This document shows, piece by piece, positions 16,883 to 25,377 of a DNA stretch of 64,000 nucleotides. Where the stretch lies: contig NZ_OU015319.1 of NCBI RefSeq assembly GCF_907163125.1, forward strand, positions 496,001-560,000, read 5' to 3'. Both the position numbers and the translations under genes were made by a program. Each line of letters opens with the position of its first letter. The stretch's first letter is position 1. The notes beneath the pieces were generated by a model. That model was not told the DNA's origin and searched no databases. It saw only the letters and a program-made list of their open reading frames with translations. Origin of the DNA: Cloacibacterium caeni. GTDB taxonomy: Bacteria > Bacteroidota > Bacteroidia > Flavobacteriales > Weeksellaceae.

Positions 16883-17359
16883 TTATTTTGCTAGATTTTC
16901 TATTCCTTCTTTGTCTAGGCGGAAAACCGTCCATTCATCCATTGGTTTTGCGCCAAGAGATTTATAGAATTCTATGGAAGGTGTGTTCCAATCTAGAACG
17001 CTCCACTCTAATCTGCCACAATTTCTTTCTTTGGCGATTTTTGCCAATTCTACTAAAAGTGCTTTTCCATAACCTTTTCCTCGCATTTCTGGTTCTACAA
17101 AAAGGTCTTCTAAATAAATACCAGGTTTGCCAACAAACGTAGAAAAATTGTGAAAATAAAGTGCAAAACCAACAGGTTTTTCGTCTTCCTCGGCAATGAT
17201 TACCTCGGCGTAATTTTTTTCAAAAATATTGGTGCGGAGTTCTTCTACAGTGGTGATTACATCGTTTTCAAGTTTTTCATAAACAGCGAGTTTGTAAATT
17301 AAATTGAAGATGGTTGGTGTATCTTCTGGTGTTGCTTTTCGGATTTGGAAGTTGGACAT
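16883..17359 (-). CDS. GNAT family N-acetyltransferase
   Basis: A 158-residue GCN5-related acetyltransferase resembling the spermidine/diamine acetyltransferase group. The acetyl-CoA loop is EMRGKGYGKALL near residues 89-100, preceded by the strand GIYLEDLFVEP and followed by LEWSVLDWNTPSIEFYKSLGA, all typical for that subgroup. Transfer of acetyl from acetyl-CoA to a polyamine or related amine is likely but not proven. It is 3 bp downstream of the unknown gene at 17363, so the two may be co-transcribed. Confidence 0.88.
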   Translation of the reverse strand: MSNFQIRKATPEDTPTIFNLIYKLAVYEKLENDVITTVEELRTNIFEKNYAEVIIAEEDEKPVGFALYFHNFSTFVGKPGIYLEDLFVEPEMRGKGYGKALLVELAKIAKERNCGRLEWSVLDWNTPSIEFYKSLGAKPMDEWTVFRLDKEGIENLAK

Positions 17360-17362
17360 GAT

Positions 17363-17971
17363 TTAAAAATTGTTTTTTAAAAAATTAATTATTTGATTGA
17401 AATTTATTTTATTAAATGTTTTTTTATTACTGATTATTAATTCATTATTGAAAATTTCGATGGTGAAATTTTCTTTCTTAGGAATTGAATTAAAATTTTT
17501 TCTGACTTCTGAATTTAGAAATTGTTTTGCGTTGTTTTCATTATCTGCAAGAACAAAGAATCTATTACTAAATTCTTTGTCATCTTTGAAATCTATTTCT
17601 GTTTTAATCAATATTTCTAAGATTTTATCAAAAACATTTTCTTCACGAATCAATATTCTTCCATAATCTTTCTCTAGCATTTTAATTCCTAATATTTGAT
17701 TTTCGTTATGTATAGAATCTCCGTGTCTTCCGCCAATGAAATGATGTTCAATATTGATGATTAGGACTTGAAATTGAGAATTAAAATTAATTGAGCAAAG
17801 TATTTTTATATCTGAGTAATGTGAAAATGTTTCAAATTTTTTAAAATCAAGAGTAGGATTGTTATCAAAAGATAGAATGTGCTCATCAGAAAGTTCAGTA
17901 ATTATTTCTTGTAATGTTTTTTCTTCTTGTTGAGTTATTAGATAATGATATGGTTTTTGATAGATGTTCAT
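17363..17971 (-). CDS. Hypothetical protein, 202 residues
   Basis: I do not recognise the family. The protein is soluble, with no signal peptide or membrane segment, and is rich in Asn, Lys, Phe and Ile. One short motif stands out, HHFIGGRHGDSIHNENQ near residues 75-91, with several His and Asp residues that could bind a metal, but no named catalytic pattern is clear. The codon use and AT content are higher than in the neighbouring GNAT gene. It probably heads a two-gene unit with that acetyltransferase, 3 bp downstream. Confidence 0.65.
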   Translation of the reverse strand: MNIYQKPYHYLITQQEEKTLQEIITELSDEHILSFDNNPTLDFKKFETFSHYSDIKILCSINFNSQFQVLIINIEHHFIGGRHGDSIHNENQILGIKMLEKDYGRILIREENVFDKILEILIKTEIDFKDDKEFSNRFFVLADNENNAKQFLNSEVRKNFNSIPKKENFTIEIFNNELIISNKKTFNKINFNQIINFLKNNF

Positions 17972-18016
17972 TGGTTGTTTTTTTCAAAAATAGTAATTTT
18001 TTGACGAAAACGTAAC

Positions 18017-18102
18017 TAGCCCCGATTGTAGCGGCATCCTTTTTCTTGAAAAGGAATAAGCTAGGGCAAGAAAAAGATATAGCGAAAAGCGGGAAATAGC
18101 TA
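18017..18102. repeat. REP-like imperfect palindrome
   Basis: An 86-bp intergenic element starting TAGCCCCGATTGTAGCGG and ending AGCGGGAAATAGCTA. It folds on itself through the CTTTTTCTTG and CAAGAAAAAG arms. The left arm resembles that of the element at 44946 (CCCCGAGTTGAGCGG), so both belong to one family. No gene is seen in 17972-18105. Confidence 0.65.
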
Positions 18103-18103
18103 C

Positions 18104-18134
18104 AAAAAAAACCTCCGAAAAATTTCGAAGGTTT
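18104..18134 (-). terminator. Terminator of E2 gene
   Basis: An 11-bp stem (AACCTCCGAAA with TTTCGAAGGTT, one wobble) with a T-run on the minus strand, 50 bp past the E2 stop. Confidence 0.75.
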
Positions 18135-18185
18135 AGTTTTATAAATGGATTGCTTTGCTTCGTTCCTCGCAATGAAGGTGTAAAA

Positions 18186-19529
18186 TTAAATTTCTGTATT
18201 CATATCCCAATTTTGGAGATAATCGTGTACGTGTTTTAGGAACATTCCGCCCAAGCTTCCGTCCACAACTCGATGGTCGTAAGAATGACTCATAAACATC
18301 AGTTGACGAATCGCGATTACGTCTCCGTCTGTGGTTTCTAAAACTGCTGGTTTTTTTACAATGGCGCCAATTGCCAAAATCGCCACTTGCGGCTGTGGGA
18401 TGATAGGAGTTCCCATTAAATTTCCGAAACTTCCAATGTTAGAAATGGTGTAAGTAGCACCTTGCGTATCTTCTGGTTTCAGTTTTTTGTTTCTTGCTCT
18501 GTACGCTAAATCGTTAATTGCTTTTGCTAAACCTGAAAGCGAAAGTTGGTCTGCATTTTTAATGACAGGAACAATGAGATTTCCGTCTGGTAAAGCAGTT
18601 GCCATACCAATATTAATGTTTTTCTTTTTGATGATTTTGTCACCATCGACTGAAATGTTAATTAATGGAAAATCTTGAATGGCTTTTACTACCGCTTTTA
18701 CAAAAATTGGCATAAAAGTAAGTTTTTGACCTTCTCTTTTTTCGAAGGCGTCTTTGTGTTTTGCTCTCCATTTTACAACGTTTGTTACGTCTGTTTCTAT
18801 GAAAGAAGTAACGTGCGGTGAAGTTCTCTTAGAATTAACCATAGCATCTGCAATGATTTTTCTTACTCTATCCATTGGGATAATTTCGTCACCTTCATTT
18901 GTAGAAAGTGGGAGAGTTGGAGTGGGAGAATTGGAGAGTTGGAGAGATGGAGAAATTTCCTCAACCTTTACCTTTGCCTCAACCTTTTCATCACTTCTAT
19001 TTTTTACAAAAGCCAAAATGTCTTCTTTGGTAATTCTGCCTTCTAAACCAGAACCTTTAATGGTTTTAAGTTCTGCTTCAGAGATGTTTTCTTCTTGAGC
19101 AATAGATTTTACGAGTGGAGAAAGATATGCATCTTCCGAAAATTCTTGAGGAGTAGAAGTGGTAGCTAAAGGTTTTTCTAATTCTTTTACTACTTCTGCA
19201 GCAGGAACTTCAGTTTTAGGCTCTTCTGCTTTCGGAGTTTCTGCAACTGGTGCAGCTTCTCCTTCTCCTGCTGTTCTATTGAGCGGAGTCGAAATGTCTA
19301 AAATAGCGATTGCTTCACCAATTTTAGCAACTTCGTCTTTATGTTTTAAAATTTTTACAATTTTCCCAGAAACTGGTGTAGGAACATCAGAGTCTACTTT
19401 GTCGGTAGCAATTTCTACAACAGAATCATCTTCATTTACGGTGTCGCCTTCATTGTATAACCAACTGATAATAGTAGCTTCCATCACGCCTTCTCCCATG
19501 CTTGGAAGGATTAATTTGTATTCTGCCAT
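18186..19529 (-). CDS. Dihydrolipoamide acyltransferase E2
   Basis: A 447-residue E2 of a 2-oxoacid dehydrogenase complex. It has one lipoyl domain with the lipoylated Lys at K44 in TDKVDSD, a peripheral-subunit-binding domain at about 133-170 (AYLSPLVKSIAQEE, GRITKEDILAFV), and the catalytic domain ending with the acyltransferase motif DHRVVDGSLGG. It transfers the acyl group from lipoamide to CoA. The linker at about 190-215 (LSNSPTPTLPLSTNEG) is encoded by a GGAGAGTTGGA-type satellite tract. It presumably works with the E1 at 13331. LipB, encoded at 20017, could supply its lipoyl group. Confidence 0.9.
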   Translation of the reverse strand: MAEYKLILPSMGEGVMEATIISWLYNEGDTVNEDDSVVEIATDKVDSDVPTPVSGKIVKILKHKDEVAKIGEAIAILDISTPLNRTAGEGEAAPVAETPKAEEPKTEVPAAEVVKELEKPLATTSTPQEFSEDAYLSPLVKSIAQEENISEAELKTIKGSGLEGRITKEDILAFVKNRSDEKVEAKVKVEEISPSLQLSNSPTPTLPLSTNEGDEIIPMDRVRKIIADAMVNSKRTSPHVTSFIETDVTNVVKWRAKHKDAFEKREGQKLTFMPIFVKAVVKAIQDFPLINISVDGDKIIKKKNINIGMATALPDGNLIVPVIKNADQLSLSGLAKAINDLAYRARNKKLKPEDTQGATYTISNIGSFGNLMGTPIIPQPQVAILAIGAIVKKPAVLETTDGDVIAIRQLMFMSHSYDHRVVDGSLGGMFLKHVHDYLQNWDMNTEI

Positions 19530-19548
19530 TTTACTTTTTGAATTTTCA

Positions 19549-19556
19549 CAAAGATA
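19549..19556 (-). promoter_or_regulatory. -7 element (TATCTTTG) for E2 gene
   Basis: TATCTTTG on the minus strand, 20 bp before the E2 ATG, in the divergent gap shared with the ABM-domain gene. Confidence 0.55.
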
Positions 19557-19680
19557 AAAATTTTTTGGAATTACGAATTAATAAAAATTAGATACTTTTT
19601 TTATGAATTTTCTAATGGGAAAATTTTAGGATTCTGAGAAACTTTCAGAAATTTATTTCTGATGTGCTTTTAAAAATCAA

Positions 19681-19688
19681 TACTTTTG
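19681..19688 (+). promoter_or_regulatory. -7 element (TACTTTTG) for ABM gene
   Basis: TACTTTTG matches TAnnTTTG, 22 bp before the ATG at 19710. Confidence 0.5.
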
Positions 19689-19709
19689 TTTTAGAAATTA
19701 CAGTCAGTT

Positions 19710-20000
19710 ATGAATTTACACATTGTAGCATTATTCAGATTCAAAGAAAATCATCTTTTTGATGCGATAGAACTATTAAAAAAGTTAGTAATAGAAACCA
19801 GAAAAGAAGAAGGTTGCTTGCAATATGATTTGGTAGAAGACCGAGAAAATAAAGGTACTTTTTTCTTAATTGAACTTTGGGAAACTGAAGAACATCATCA
19901 TTTACATGCAGGAACGGAGCATCTTTTTACTTTTAGACAAAACGCAGCTCCGCTGATGGAATCTCAAACGGAGGTTTACAGAGGAACGAAAATTTTTTAA
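19710..20000 (+). CDS. Antibiotic biosynthesis monooxygenase domain protein
   Basis: A 96-residue ABM-domain protein (YgiN-like, ferredoxin-like dimeric fold). Typical segments are RKEEGCLQYDLVEDRENKG and FFLIELWETEEHHHLHAGTEH. Relatives are quinol monooxygenases or aldehyde-stress proteins, and many have no known substrate. It stands alone, divergent from E2 and convergent with lipB, and overlaps neither. A role in quinone redox handling is possible but is only inferred from the family. Confidence 0.85.
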   Translation: MNLHIVALFRFKENHLFDAIELLKKLVIETRKEEGCLQYDLVEDRENKGTFFLIELWETEEHHHLHAGTEHLFTFRQNAAPLMESQTEVYRGTKIF

Positions 20001-20016
20001 AAAGAAAAAGCGAAAC

Positions 20017-20739
20017 TTAAAAAAGTTCCGCTTCGAAAACATCTTGAAAATGTTTCTTTATTTTTTCTTTTACTTCTTCCACTTCTGTCGTTGTAAATTC
20101 TCTTTCTAGTTCACGTTTTAGAGAAGTAACGGCTTTGTCCTTAATTCCGCAAGGAATAATGTATTCGAAATATCGTAAGTCTGTATTGATATTGATGGCA
20201 AAACCGTGCATAGTCACCCATTTTGAAGTTTTAACGCCCAATGCACAAATTTTTCTAGCATAAGGTTTTCCTACATCTAACCAGACTCCAGTTTCGCCCA
20301 CACTTCTTTCGCCTTTTAAACCATATTCTGCAATGGTTCTGATGATTACTTCTTCCAGATTTCTCATATATAAATGAATATCTGATTTGAAGTTGTCTAA
20401 ATCCAAAATCGGATACCCTACAAGTTGACCAAAACCATGATAGGTAATGTCTCCACCGCGATTGGTTTTTACGAAAGTAGCGTCTATTTCTTTCAGTTTG
20501 CTCTCATTAGCTAGCATATTGTGCTCATCACCAGATTTTCCTAAAGTGTAAACATGTGGGTGTTCTACAAACAGTAAATAATTAGGAGTAGTTTCGGGTT
20601 CTTGGTCTTCGTTTTCTCTGTTTTTGATTTTAATGGCAATGATTTCATCCATTAAAGATTGTTGATATTCAAAAGCCTCAAGATAATTTTTAAGACCCAG
20701 TTCTTCGAATTTTATTTTTTTGTTTTGTGAAGCGTTCAT
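20017..20739 (-). CDS. lipB: Octanoyl-[ACP]-protein N-octanoyltransferase
   Basis: A 240-residue LipB, which moves octanoyl from acyl carrier protein to the lipoyl-domain lysine as the first step of lipoate synthesis. Seen are FVEHPHVYTLGKSG, RGGDITYHGFGQLVGYP (substrate site), the catalytic Cys in KICALGVK, and HGFAININTDLRYF. The open frame reaches a GTG at 20757, but that codon is inside the -7 promoter element, so the ATG at 20739 is the real start. Its likely clients are E2 at 18186 and the glycine-cleavage H protein; gcvT is at 55422. Confidence 0.93.
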   Translation of the reverse strand: MNASQNKKIKFEELGLKNYLEAFEYQQSLMDEIIAIKIKNRENEDQEPETTPNYLLFVEHPHVYTLGKSGDEHNMLANESKLKEIDATFVKTNRGGDITYHGFGQLVGYPILDLDNFKSDIHLYMRNLEEVIIRTIAEYGLKGERSVGETGVWLDVGKPYARKICALGVKTSKWVTMHGFAININTDLRYFEYIIPCGIKDKAVTSLKRELEREFTTTEVEEVKEKIKKHFQDVFEAELF

Positions 20740-20756
20740 TTCTAATTTTTGGTTCA

Positions 20757-20764
20757 CAAAAATA
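20757..20764 (-). promoter_or_regulatory. -7 element (TATTTTTG) for lipB
   Basis: TATTTTTG on the minus strand, 18 bp before the ATG at 20739. It rules out the longer lipB frame as the translated form. Confidence 0.55.
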
Positions 20765-20853
20765 AGTTTTTTTTAATAATTATGCTTTGAATAAATTTTA
20801 AAAAAATATGATATGATTTTTAGCATTTTGAAAAAAGAGAAGGCTTTATTCAC

Positions 20854-20861
20854 TAAATTTG
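20854..20861 (+). promoter_or_regulatory. Promoter of cytochrome c gene (TAAATTTG)
   Basis: TAAATTTG with TTTG about 23 bp upstream (20827-20830) as -33. The ATG follows 31 bp later. Confidence 0.55.
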
Positions 20862-20892
20862 AAAAAATTAAAATAAATAAAATATTATATCT

Positions 20893-21285
20893 ATGAAAAG
20901 AGTAATTTTAACACTAGCTTTCGGTGCATTAGTAGCGGTTTCTTGTTCTAAAAAAGAAGAGCCAGTAAAAGAAACCAATGTAATGTTGCCAGAACCTACA
21001 GAACAAACTGCTGCTACAGCTGCTGCAACTCCTGAAGAAGAAGGTAAAGCATTAATCGCAGGTTCAGATTGTCTTACTTGTCACAAAGAAGATGCTAAAT
21101 TAGTAGGCCCTTCTTATCAAGAAGTAGCGGCAAAATATACTGAAGCAGATATTGATATGTTAGCAGATAAAATCATTAACGGTGGTAGTGGAGTTTGGGG
21201 AGAAGTTCCTATGTCTGCTCACGCTGGAATGGATAAAGAAAATGCTAAAAAAATGGTGAAATATATTCTTACCTTAAAAAAATAA
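20893..21285 (+). CDS. Class I cytochrome c lipoprotein
   Basis: A 130-residue periplasmic electron carrier. The leader ends in AVSC with the lipid cysteine at C18. A low-complexity Pro/Glu/Ala linker (about 22-50) leads to a small cytochrome c domain with heme motif C60-L-T-C-H64 and the likely sixth ligand M107 in VPMSAH. Its compact domain resembles cytochrome c-551/c-552 types that donate to oxidases. It is membrane-tethered by lipid and transcribed alone between its own promoter and terminator. Confidence 0.9.
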   Translation: MKRVILTLAFGALVAVSCSKKEEPVKETNVMLPEPTEQTAATAAATPEEEGKALIAGSDCLTCHKEDAKLVGPSYQEVAAKYTEADIDMLADKIINGGSGVWGEVPMSAHAGMDKENAKKMVKYILTLKK

Positions 21286-21316
21286 ACAATTGTACCAATT
21301 GTGATTTTAACAGAAG

Positions 21317-21340
21317 GCAACCTTTTTGGGTTGCTTTTTT
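21317..21340 (+). terminator. Terminator of cytochrome c gene
   Basis: A 6-bp GC-containing stem (GCAACC with GGTTGC) followed by six T, about 30 bp after the stop. Confidence 0.7.
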
Positions 21341-21389
21341 CTTGACCAAGCTAATTTTTAAGAAATTTAAAAATTCGTAAAAAAATCCT

Positions 21390-21397
21390 TATTTTTG
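21390..21397 (+). promoter_or_regulatory. -7 element (TATTTTTG) for lysS
   Basis: TATTTTTG matches TAnnTTTG and lies 23 bp before the lysS ATG. Confidence 0.5.
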
Positions 21398-21420
21398 CAA
21401 TTCCAAAAAATTGAAAAACA

Positions 21421-23118
21421 ATGTCTTTATCAGAACAGGAAATCATCAGAAGAGAGAAATTACAGAAACTGACCGAAATGGGAATAAACGCATTCCCAGC
21501 AGATGAATATAAAATTACGGATACTACTAAGTCTATCAAGAACGATTTTGCTGAAGGAAAAAAAGTGAAAATCGCAGGTAGATTAATGTCTAGAAGAATT
21601 CAAGGGAAGGCTTCTTTCGCAGAATTACAGGATTCTGAAGGCAGAATTCAGGTGTATTTTAATCGTGATGAAATCTGTACTGGCGAAGATAAAACGCTTT
21701 ATAATGAAGTTTATAAACATCTTTTAGATATTGGTGATATCATCGGTGTAGAAGGAGAATTGTTTAAAACTCAAGTGGGAGAAATGACGGTAATGGTGAA
21801 AAACTTTACGTTATTAACCAAAGCACTTCGTCCGCTTCCTCAACCTAGAACTGATGAAAATGGAGTAATTCATGATGCTTTTAATGACCCAGAACTTAGA
21901 TACAGACAGCGTTATGTAGATTTGACGGTGAATCCTCACGTAAAAGAAATTTTCGTAAAGAGAACCAAGTTGTTCAATGCAATGCGTGAGTTTTTCAATA
22001 ATGCCGGTTATTTCGAAGTTGAAACGCCTATTTTGCAGGCAATTCCTGGTGGAGCTGCTGCAAGACCTTTCATTACGCATCATAATGCACTAGATATTCC
22101 ATTGTACATGAGAATTGCAAACGAATTATATCTGAAAAGATTAATCGTAGGTGGTTTTGATGGGGTTTATGAATTTTCTAAAAATTTCCGTAACGAAGGA
22201 ATGGATAGAACGCACAATCCAGAGTTTACCGCGATGGAAATTTATGTGGCGTACAAAGATTACAACTGGATGATGGATTTCACTGAGAAATTGTTAGAAT
22301 TCTGTGCGGTTTCTGTTAACGGAACTCCAGAATCTCAGTTTGGTGAACATACCATCAATTGGAAAGCTCCATATCCAAGAGTTTCGATGACGGAAGCGAT
22401 TCAGAAATTCACGGGTTTTGATATTACTGGAAAAAACGAAGATGAATTGCGTGATTTTGCAAAATCTATCGGGATTGAAGTAGATGAAACGATGGGTAAA
22501 GGAAAATTAATTGATGAGATTTTCGGAGAAAAATGCGAAGGAAACTTTATTCAGCCAACTTTCATTACCGATTATCCAATCGAAATGTCGCCTTTAACTA
22601 AAAAACACAGAAGCAAAGAAGGTCTTACCGAACGTTTTGAATTAATGGTTTGTGGTAAAGAAATTGCCAATGCATATTCAGAGTTGAATGATCCAATTGA
22701 TCAAAGAGAACGTTTCGAGTCTCAAATGGCGCTTTCTGAGCGTGGTGATGACGAGGCAATGTTCATAGACCAAGATTTCTTAAGAGCGTTAGAATATGGA
22801 ATGCCACCAACTTCAGGTTTGGGAATTGGTATGGATAGATTAATTATGTTCTTGACCAATAATGCATCTATTCAAGAAGTATTGTTCTTTCCGCAAATGA
22901 GACCAGAAAAAGCGGTTCCAAAAGTAGAATTGAATGAAGATGATAAAATTATCATTGAGATTTTAGAAAAAAATGGAGGTGAAATGAGTTTAGCTGAGGT
23001 AAAAACGCAATCTCAATTTTCAGGAAAAAAATGGGACAAAACCTCTAAAAACCTTACCAAACTGAATGTAGTGAAAGTAGAGAAAACAGATGATGATTTG
23101 TTAATGAAATTAGTGTAA
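21421..23118 (+). CDS. lysS: Lysine--tRNA ligase, class II
   Basis: A 565-residue class II lysyl-tRNA synthetase. It has the OB-fold anticodon-binding domain (VKIAGRLMSRRIQGKASF near residue 50), motif 2 (FRNEGMDRTHNPEFT near residue 257) and motif 3 (GLGIGMDRLIMF near residue 470). The last ~60 residues, after about 505, form an added helical segment (LAEVKTQSQFSGKKWDKTS), an extension often seen in Bacteroidetes LysRS. It is transcribed alone, with a promoter 5' and a hairpin terminator 3'. Confidence 0.97.
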   Translation: MSLSEQEIIRREKLQKLTEMGINAFPADEYKITDTTKSIKNDFAEGKKVKIAGRLMSRRIQGKASFAELQDSEGRIQVYFNRDEICTGEDKTLYNEVYKHLLDIGDIIGVEGELFKTQVGEMTVMVKNFTLLTKALRPLPQPRTDENGVIHDAFNDPELRYRQRYVDLTVNPHVKEIFVKRTKLFNAMREFFNNAGYFEVETPILQAIPGGAAARPFITHHNALDIPLYMRIANELYLKRLIVGGFDGVYEFSKNFRNEGMDRTHNPEFTAMEIYVAYKDYNWMMDFTEKLLEFCAVSVNGTPESQFGEHTINWKAPYPRVSMTEAIQKFTGFDITGKNEDELRDFAKSIGIEVDETMGKGKLIDEIFGEKCEGNFIQPTFITDYPIEMSPLTKKHRSKEGLTERFELMVCGKEIANAYSELNDPIDQRERFESQMALSERGDDEAMFIDQDFLRALEYGMPPTSGLGIGMDRLIMFLTNNASIQEVLFFPQMRPEKAVPKVELNEDDKIIIEILEKNGGEMSLAEVKTQSQFSGKKWDKTSKNLTKLNVVKVEKTDDDLLMKLV

Positions 23119-23139
23119 AACTATATAAATACAATTGAT

Positions 23140-23166
23140 AAAAGCGGACTTTAGTTCGCTTTTTTA
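23140..23166 (+). terminator. Terminator of lysS
   Basis: A 10-bp stem (AAAAGCGGAC with GTTCGCTTTT, one wobble), with a T-run, 22 bp after the stop. Confidence 0.8.
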
Positions 23167-23333
23167 TTTGGGGGAAATTGAATGAACTTTGCAAGGGAAT
23201 TTTGTGTTAATGTTGATAACTTTTTATGATTTTTAAAGCCGTTTTTTCTTTCATATCTCACTAATTTTTACGATATTTGTAAGTCTTTGAAAAAAGAAAA
23301 ATTTCAAAAAAAATAATATTAATTTTAATTTGC

Positions 23334-23364
23334 TGAAGGCAAAAAGCTGAAAGCAGAGAGCAAA
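23334..23364. repeat. GCTGAA/GCAGAG simple repeat
   Basis: A short run of GCTGAAGGC, AGCTGAAAGC and AGAGAGC directly before gyrB, like the other satellite-like tracts. Apart from the lysS terminator I see no gene or clear promoter in 23119-23368. Confidence 0.45.
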
Positions 23365-23368
23365 AAAT

Positions 23369-25303
23369 ATGAGTCAAAAACAATATACAGCAGACAGTAT
23401 TCAGGCATTAGAAGGAATAGAACACGTACGTCTTAGACCTTCTATGTACATTGGTGATGTAGGTGTTAGAGGTTTGCATCACTTGGTTTATGAGGTAGTT
23501 GATAACTCTATTGACGAAGCTTTGGCAGGTCATTGTGATACCATTGCAGTAACCATCCACGAAGGAGACGGAATTTCTGTAAAAGATAATGGTAGAGGTA
23601 TTCCTGTAGACTTTCACCAAAAAGAACAAAAATCTGCGCTAGAAGTAGTAATGACCAAAATTGGTGCAGGTGGTAAGTTTGACAAAGATTCTTACAAAGT
23701 TTCTGGTGGTCTTCACGGAGTTGGGGTTTCTTGTGTGAACGCACTTTCTACTTCACTTATCGCTACTGTTTCTAGAAACGGAAAATTATACCAACAAAAA
23801 TATTCTCAAGGAAAAGCATTAGCAGATGTACAAGAAATAGGCACTTCTACTTCTACAGGAACTGAAGTTTTCTTTCAACCAGATGGAAGCATTTTCCAAG
23901 AATTGGTGTACAATTATGATACTTTAGCTGCTAGATTAAGAGAATTGGCGTTCCTCAATAAAGGAATTACTATTACTTTAACAGACGAAAGAAGAAAAAA
24001 TGAAGATGGAAGTTTCCCAACTGAAACGTTCCATTCAGAAGGTGGTCTTAAAGAGTTTGTTGCCTACATTGATGGAAACCGTGAATCAATCATGGAACAC
24101 GTAATCTTCATGGAAGGAGAACGTGATGATATTCCAGTAGAAGTAGCGATGCGTTACAATACTTCATTCAACGAGAATTTACACTCTTATGTAAATAATA
24201 TTAATACGCACGAAGGTGGAACGCATTTAGCAGGTTTCAGAAGAGCTCTTACTAGAACTTTAAAGAAATATGCTGATGAACTAGGTCTTCCTGCAAAAGA
24301 AAAAGTAGAAATTACGGGTGATGACTTTAGAGAAGGTCTTACAGCGATTATCTCAGTAAAAGTAATGGAGCCTCAGTTCGAAGGGCAAACCAAAACCAAA
24401 TTAGGAAACTCAGAAGTTTCTGGTGCTGTAGATAAAATTGTAGGCGAAATGCTTACCAATTTCTTAGAAGAAAACCCTAATGAAGCGAAGCAAATCGTAC
24501 AAAAAGTAGTTCTAGCTGCAAAAGCAAGACAAGCTGCGAAAAAAGCTCGTGAAATGGTTCAGAGAAAATCTCCAATGGGAGGTTCTGGTTTACCAGGAAA
24601 ATTATCTGACTGTTCTTCTAAAGATCCAGAAATTTCAGAAATATTCTTAGTAGAGGGAGATTCTGCAGGTGGAACTGCTAAACAAGGTAGAGATAGACAT
24701 TTCCAAGCGATTCTTCCATTGAGAGGTAAAATCTTGAACGTAGAAAAATCTATGCTTCACAAAGTATATGATAATGACGATATCAAGAATATTTATACTG
24801 CACTTGGTGTTTCTGTAGGAACTGAAGAAGATTCTAAAGCTTTGAATTTGGCAAAACTAAGATATCACAAAATCGTAATCATGACCGATGCTGATATTGA
24901 TGGTTCCCACATTTCTACGTTGATTCTTACGTTCTTCTTTAGATATATGAAAGAACTGATCGAGCAAGGATACATTTACATTGCACAACCTCCTTTATAT
25001 TTATTGAAAAAAGGAAACAAAAAAATGTATGCTTACAACGAGAAAGAAAGAGAAGCAAAAACATTAGAAATGGCTCCAGATGGAAAAGGAGTAGAAGTAC
25101 AGCGTTACAAAGGTCTTGGGGAAATGAACCCAGAACAGTTATGGGAAACGACTTTAAATCCTGAAAACAGAATCTTAAAACAAGTAACCATAGAAAGCCT
25201 TGCAGAAGCAGATAACGTATTCTCTATGTTAATGGGCGACGAAGTGCCACCAAGAAGAGAATTCATCGAGAAGAATGCAATCTATGCAAATATTGACGCT
25301 TAA
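23369..25303 (+). CDS. gyrB: DNA gyrase subunit B
   Basis: A 644-residue GyrB, the ATPase subunit of DNA gyrase, which introduces negative supercoils. The GHKL ATPase domain shows RPSMYIGDVGVRGLHH, DNGRGIPV and GGLHGVGVSCVNALS; the TOPRIM domain shows EGDSAGGTAKQGRDR and IMTDADIDGSHI; the C-terminal end shows RYKGLGEMNPEQLWETT. It lacks the long insertion of enterobacterial GyrB, as is normal for Bacteroidetes. gyrA is not in the window. Confidence 0.97.
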   Translation: MSQKQYTADSIQALEGIEHVRLRPSMYIGDVGVRGLHHLVYEVVDNSIDEALAGHCDTIAVTIHEGDGISVKDNGRGIPVDFHQKEQKSALEVVMTKIGAGGKFDKDSYKVSGGLHGVGVSCVNALSTSLIATVSRNGKLYQQKYSQGKALADVQEIGTSTSTGTEVFFQPDGSIFQELVYNYDTLAARLRELAFLNKGITITLTDERRKNEDGSFPTETFHSEGGLKEFVAYIDGNRESIMEHVIFMEGERDDIPVEVAMRYNTSFNENLHSYVNNINTHEGGTHLAGFRRALTRTLKKYADELGLPAKEKVEITGDDFREGLTAIISVKVMEPQFEGQTKTKLGNSEVSGAVDKIVGEMLTNFLEENPNEAKQIVQKVVLAAKARQAAKKAREMVQRKSPMGGSGLPGKLSDCSSKDPEISEIFLVEGDSAGGTAKQGRDRHFQAILPLRGKILNVEKSMLHKVYDNDDIKNIYTALGVSVGTEEDSKALNLAKLRYHKIVIMTDADIDGSHISTLILTFFFRYMKELIEQGYIYIAQPPLYLLKKGNKKMYAYNEKEREAKTLEMAPDGKGVEVQRYKGLGEMNPEQLWETTLNPENRILKQVTIESLAEADNVFSMLMGDEVPPRREFIEKNAIYANIDA

Positions 25304-25329
25304 AATCAATATTTTATCAATAAATTCAA

Positions 25330-25356
25330 AACCGTTCAATCTTTGGACGGTTTTTT
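25330..25356 (+). terminator. Terminator of gyrB
   Basis: A 10-bp stem (AACCGTTCAA with TTGGACGGTT, one wobble) followed by six T. Confidence 0.8.
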
Positions 25357-25377
25357 GCTATATTTAAGTTCACAAAT

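Noticed and set aside
17984-18172. Minus-strand frame of 62 codons before the 17363 gene
   Set aside because: It runs through the REP-like palindrome and a terminator and shows no protein family.
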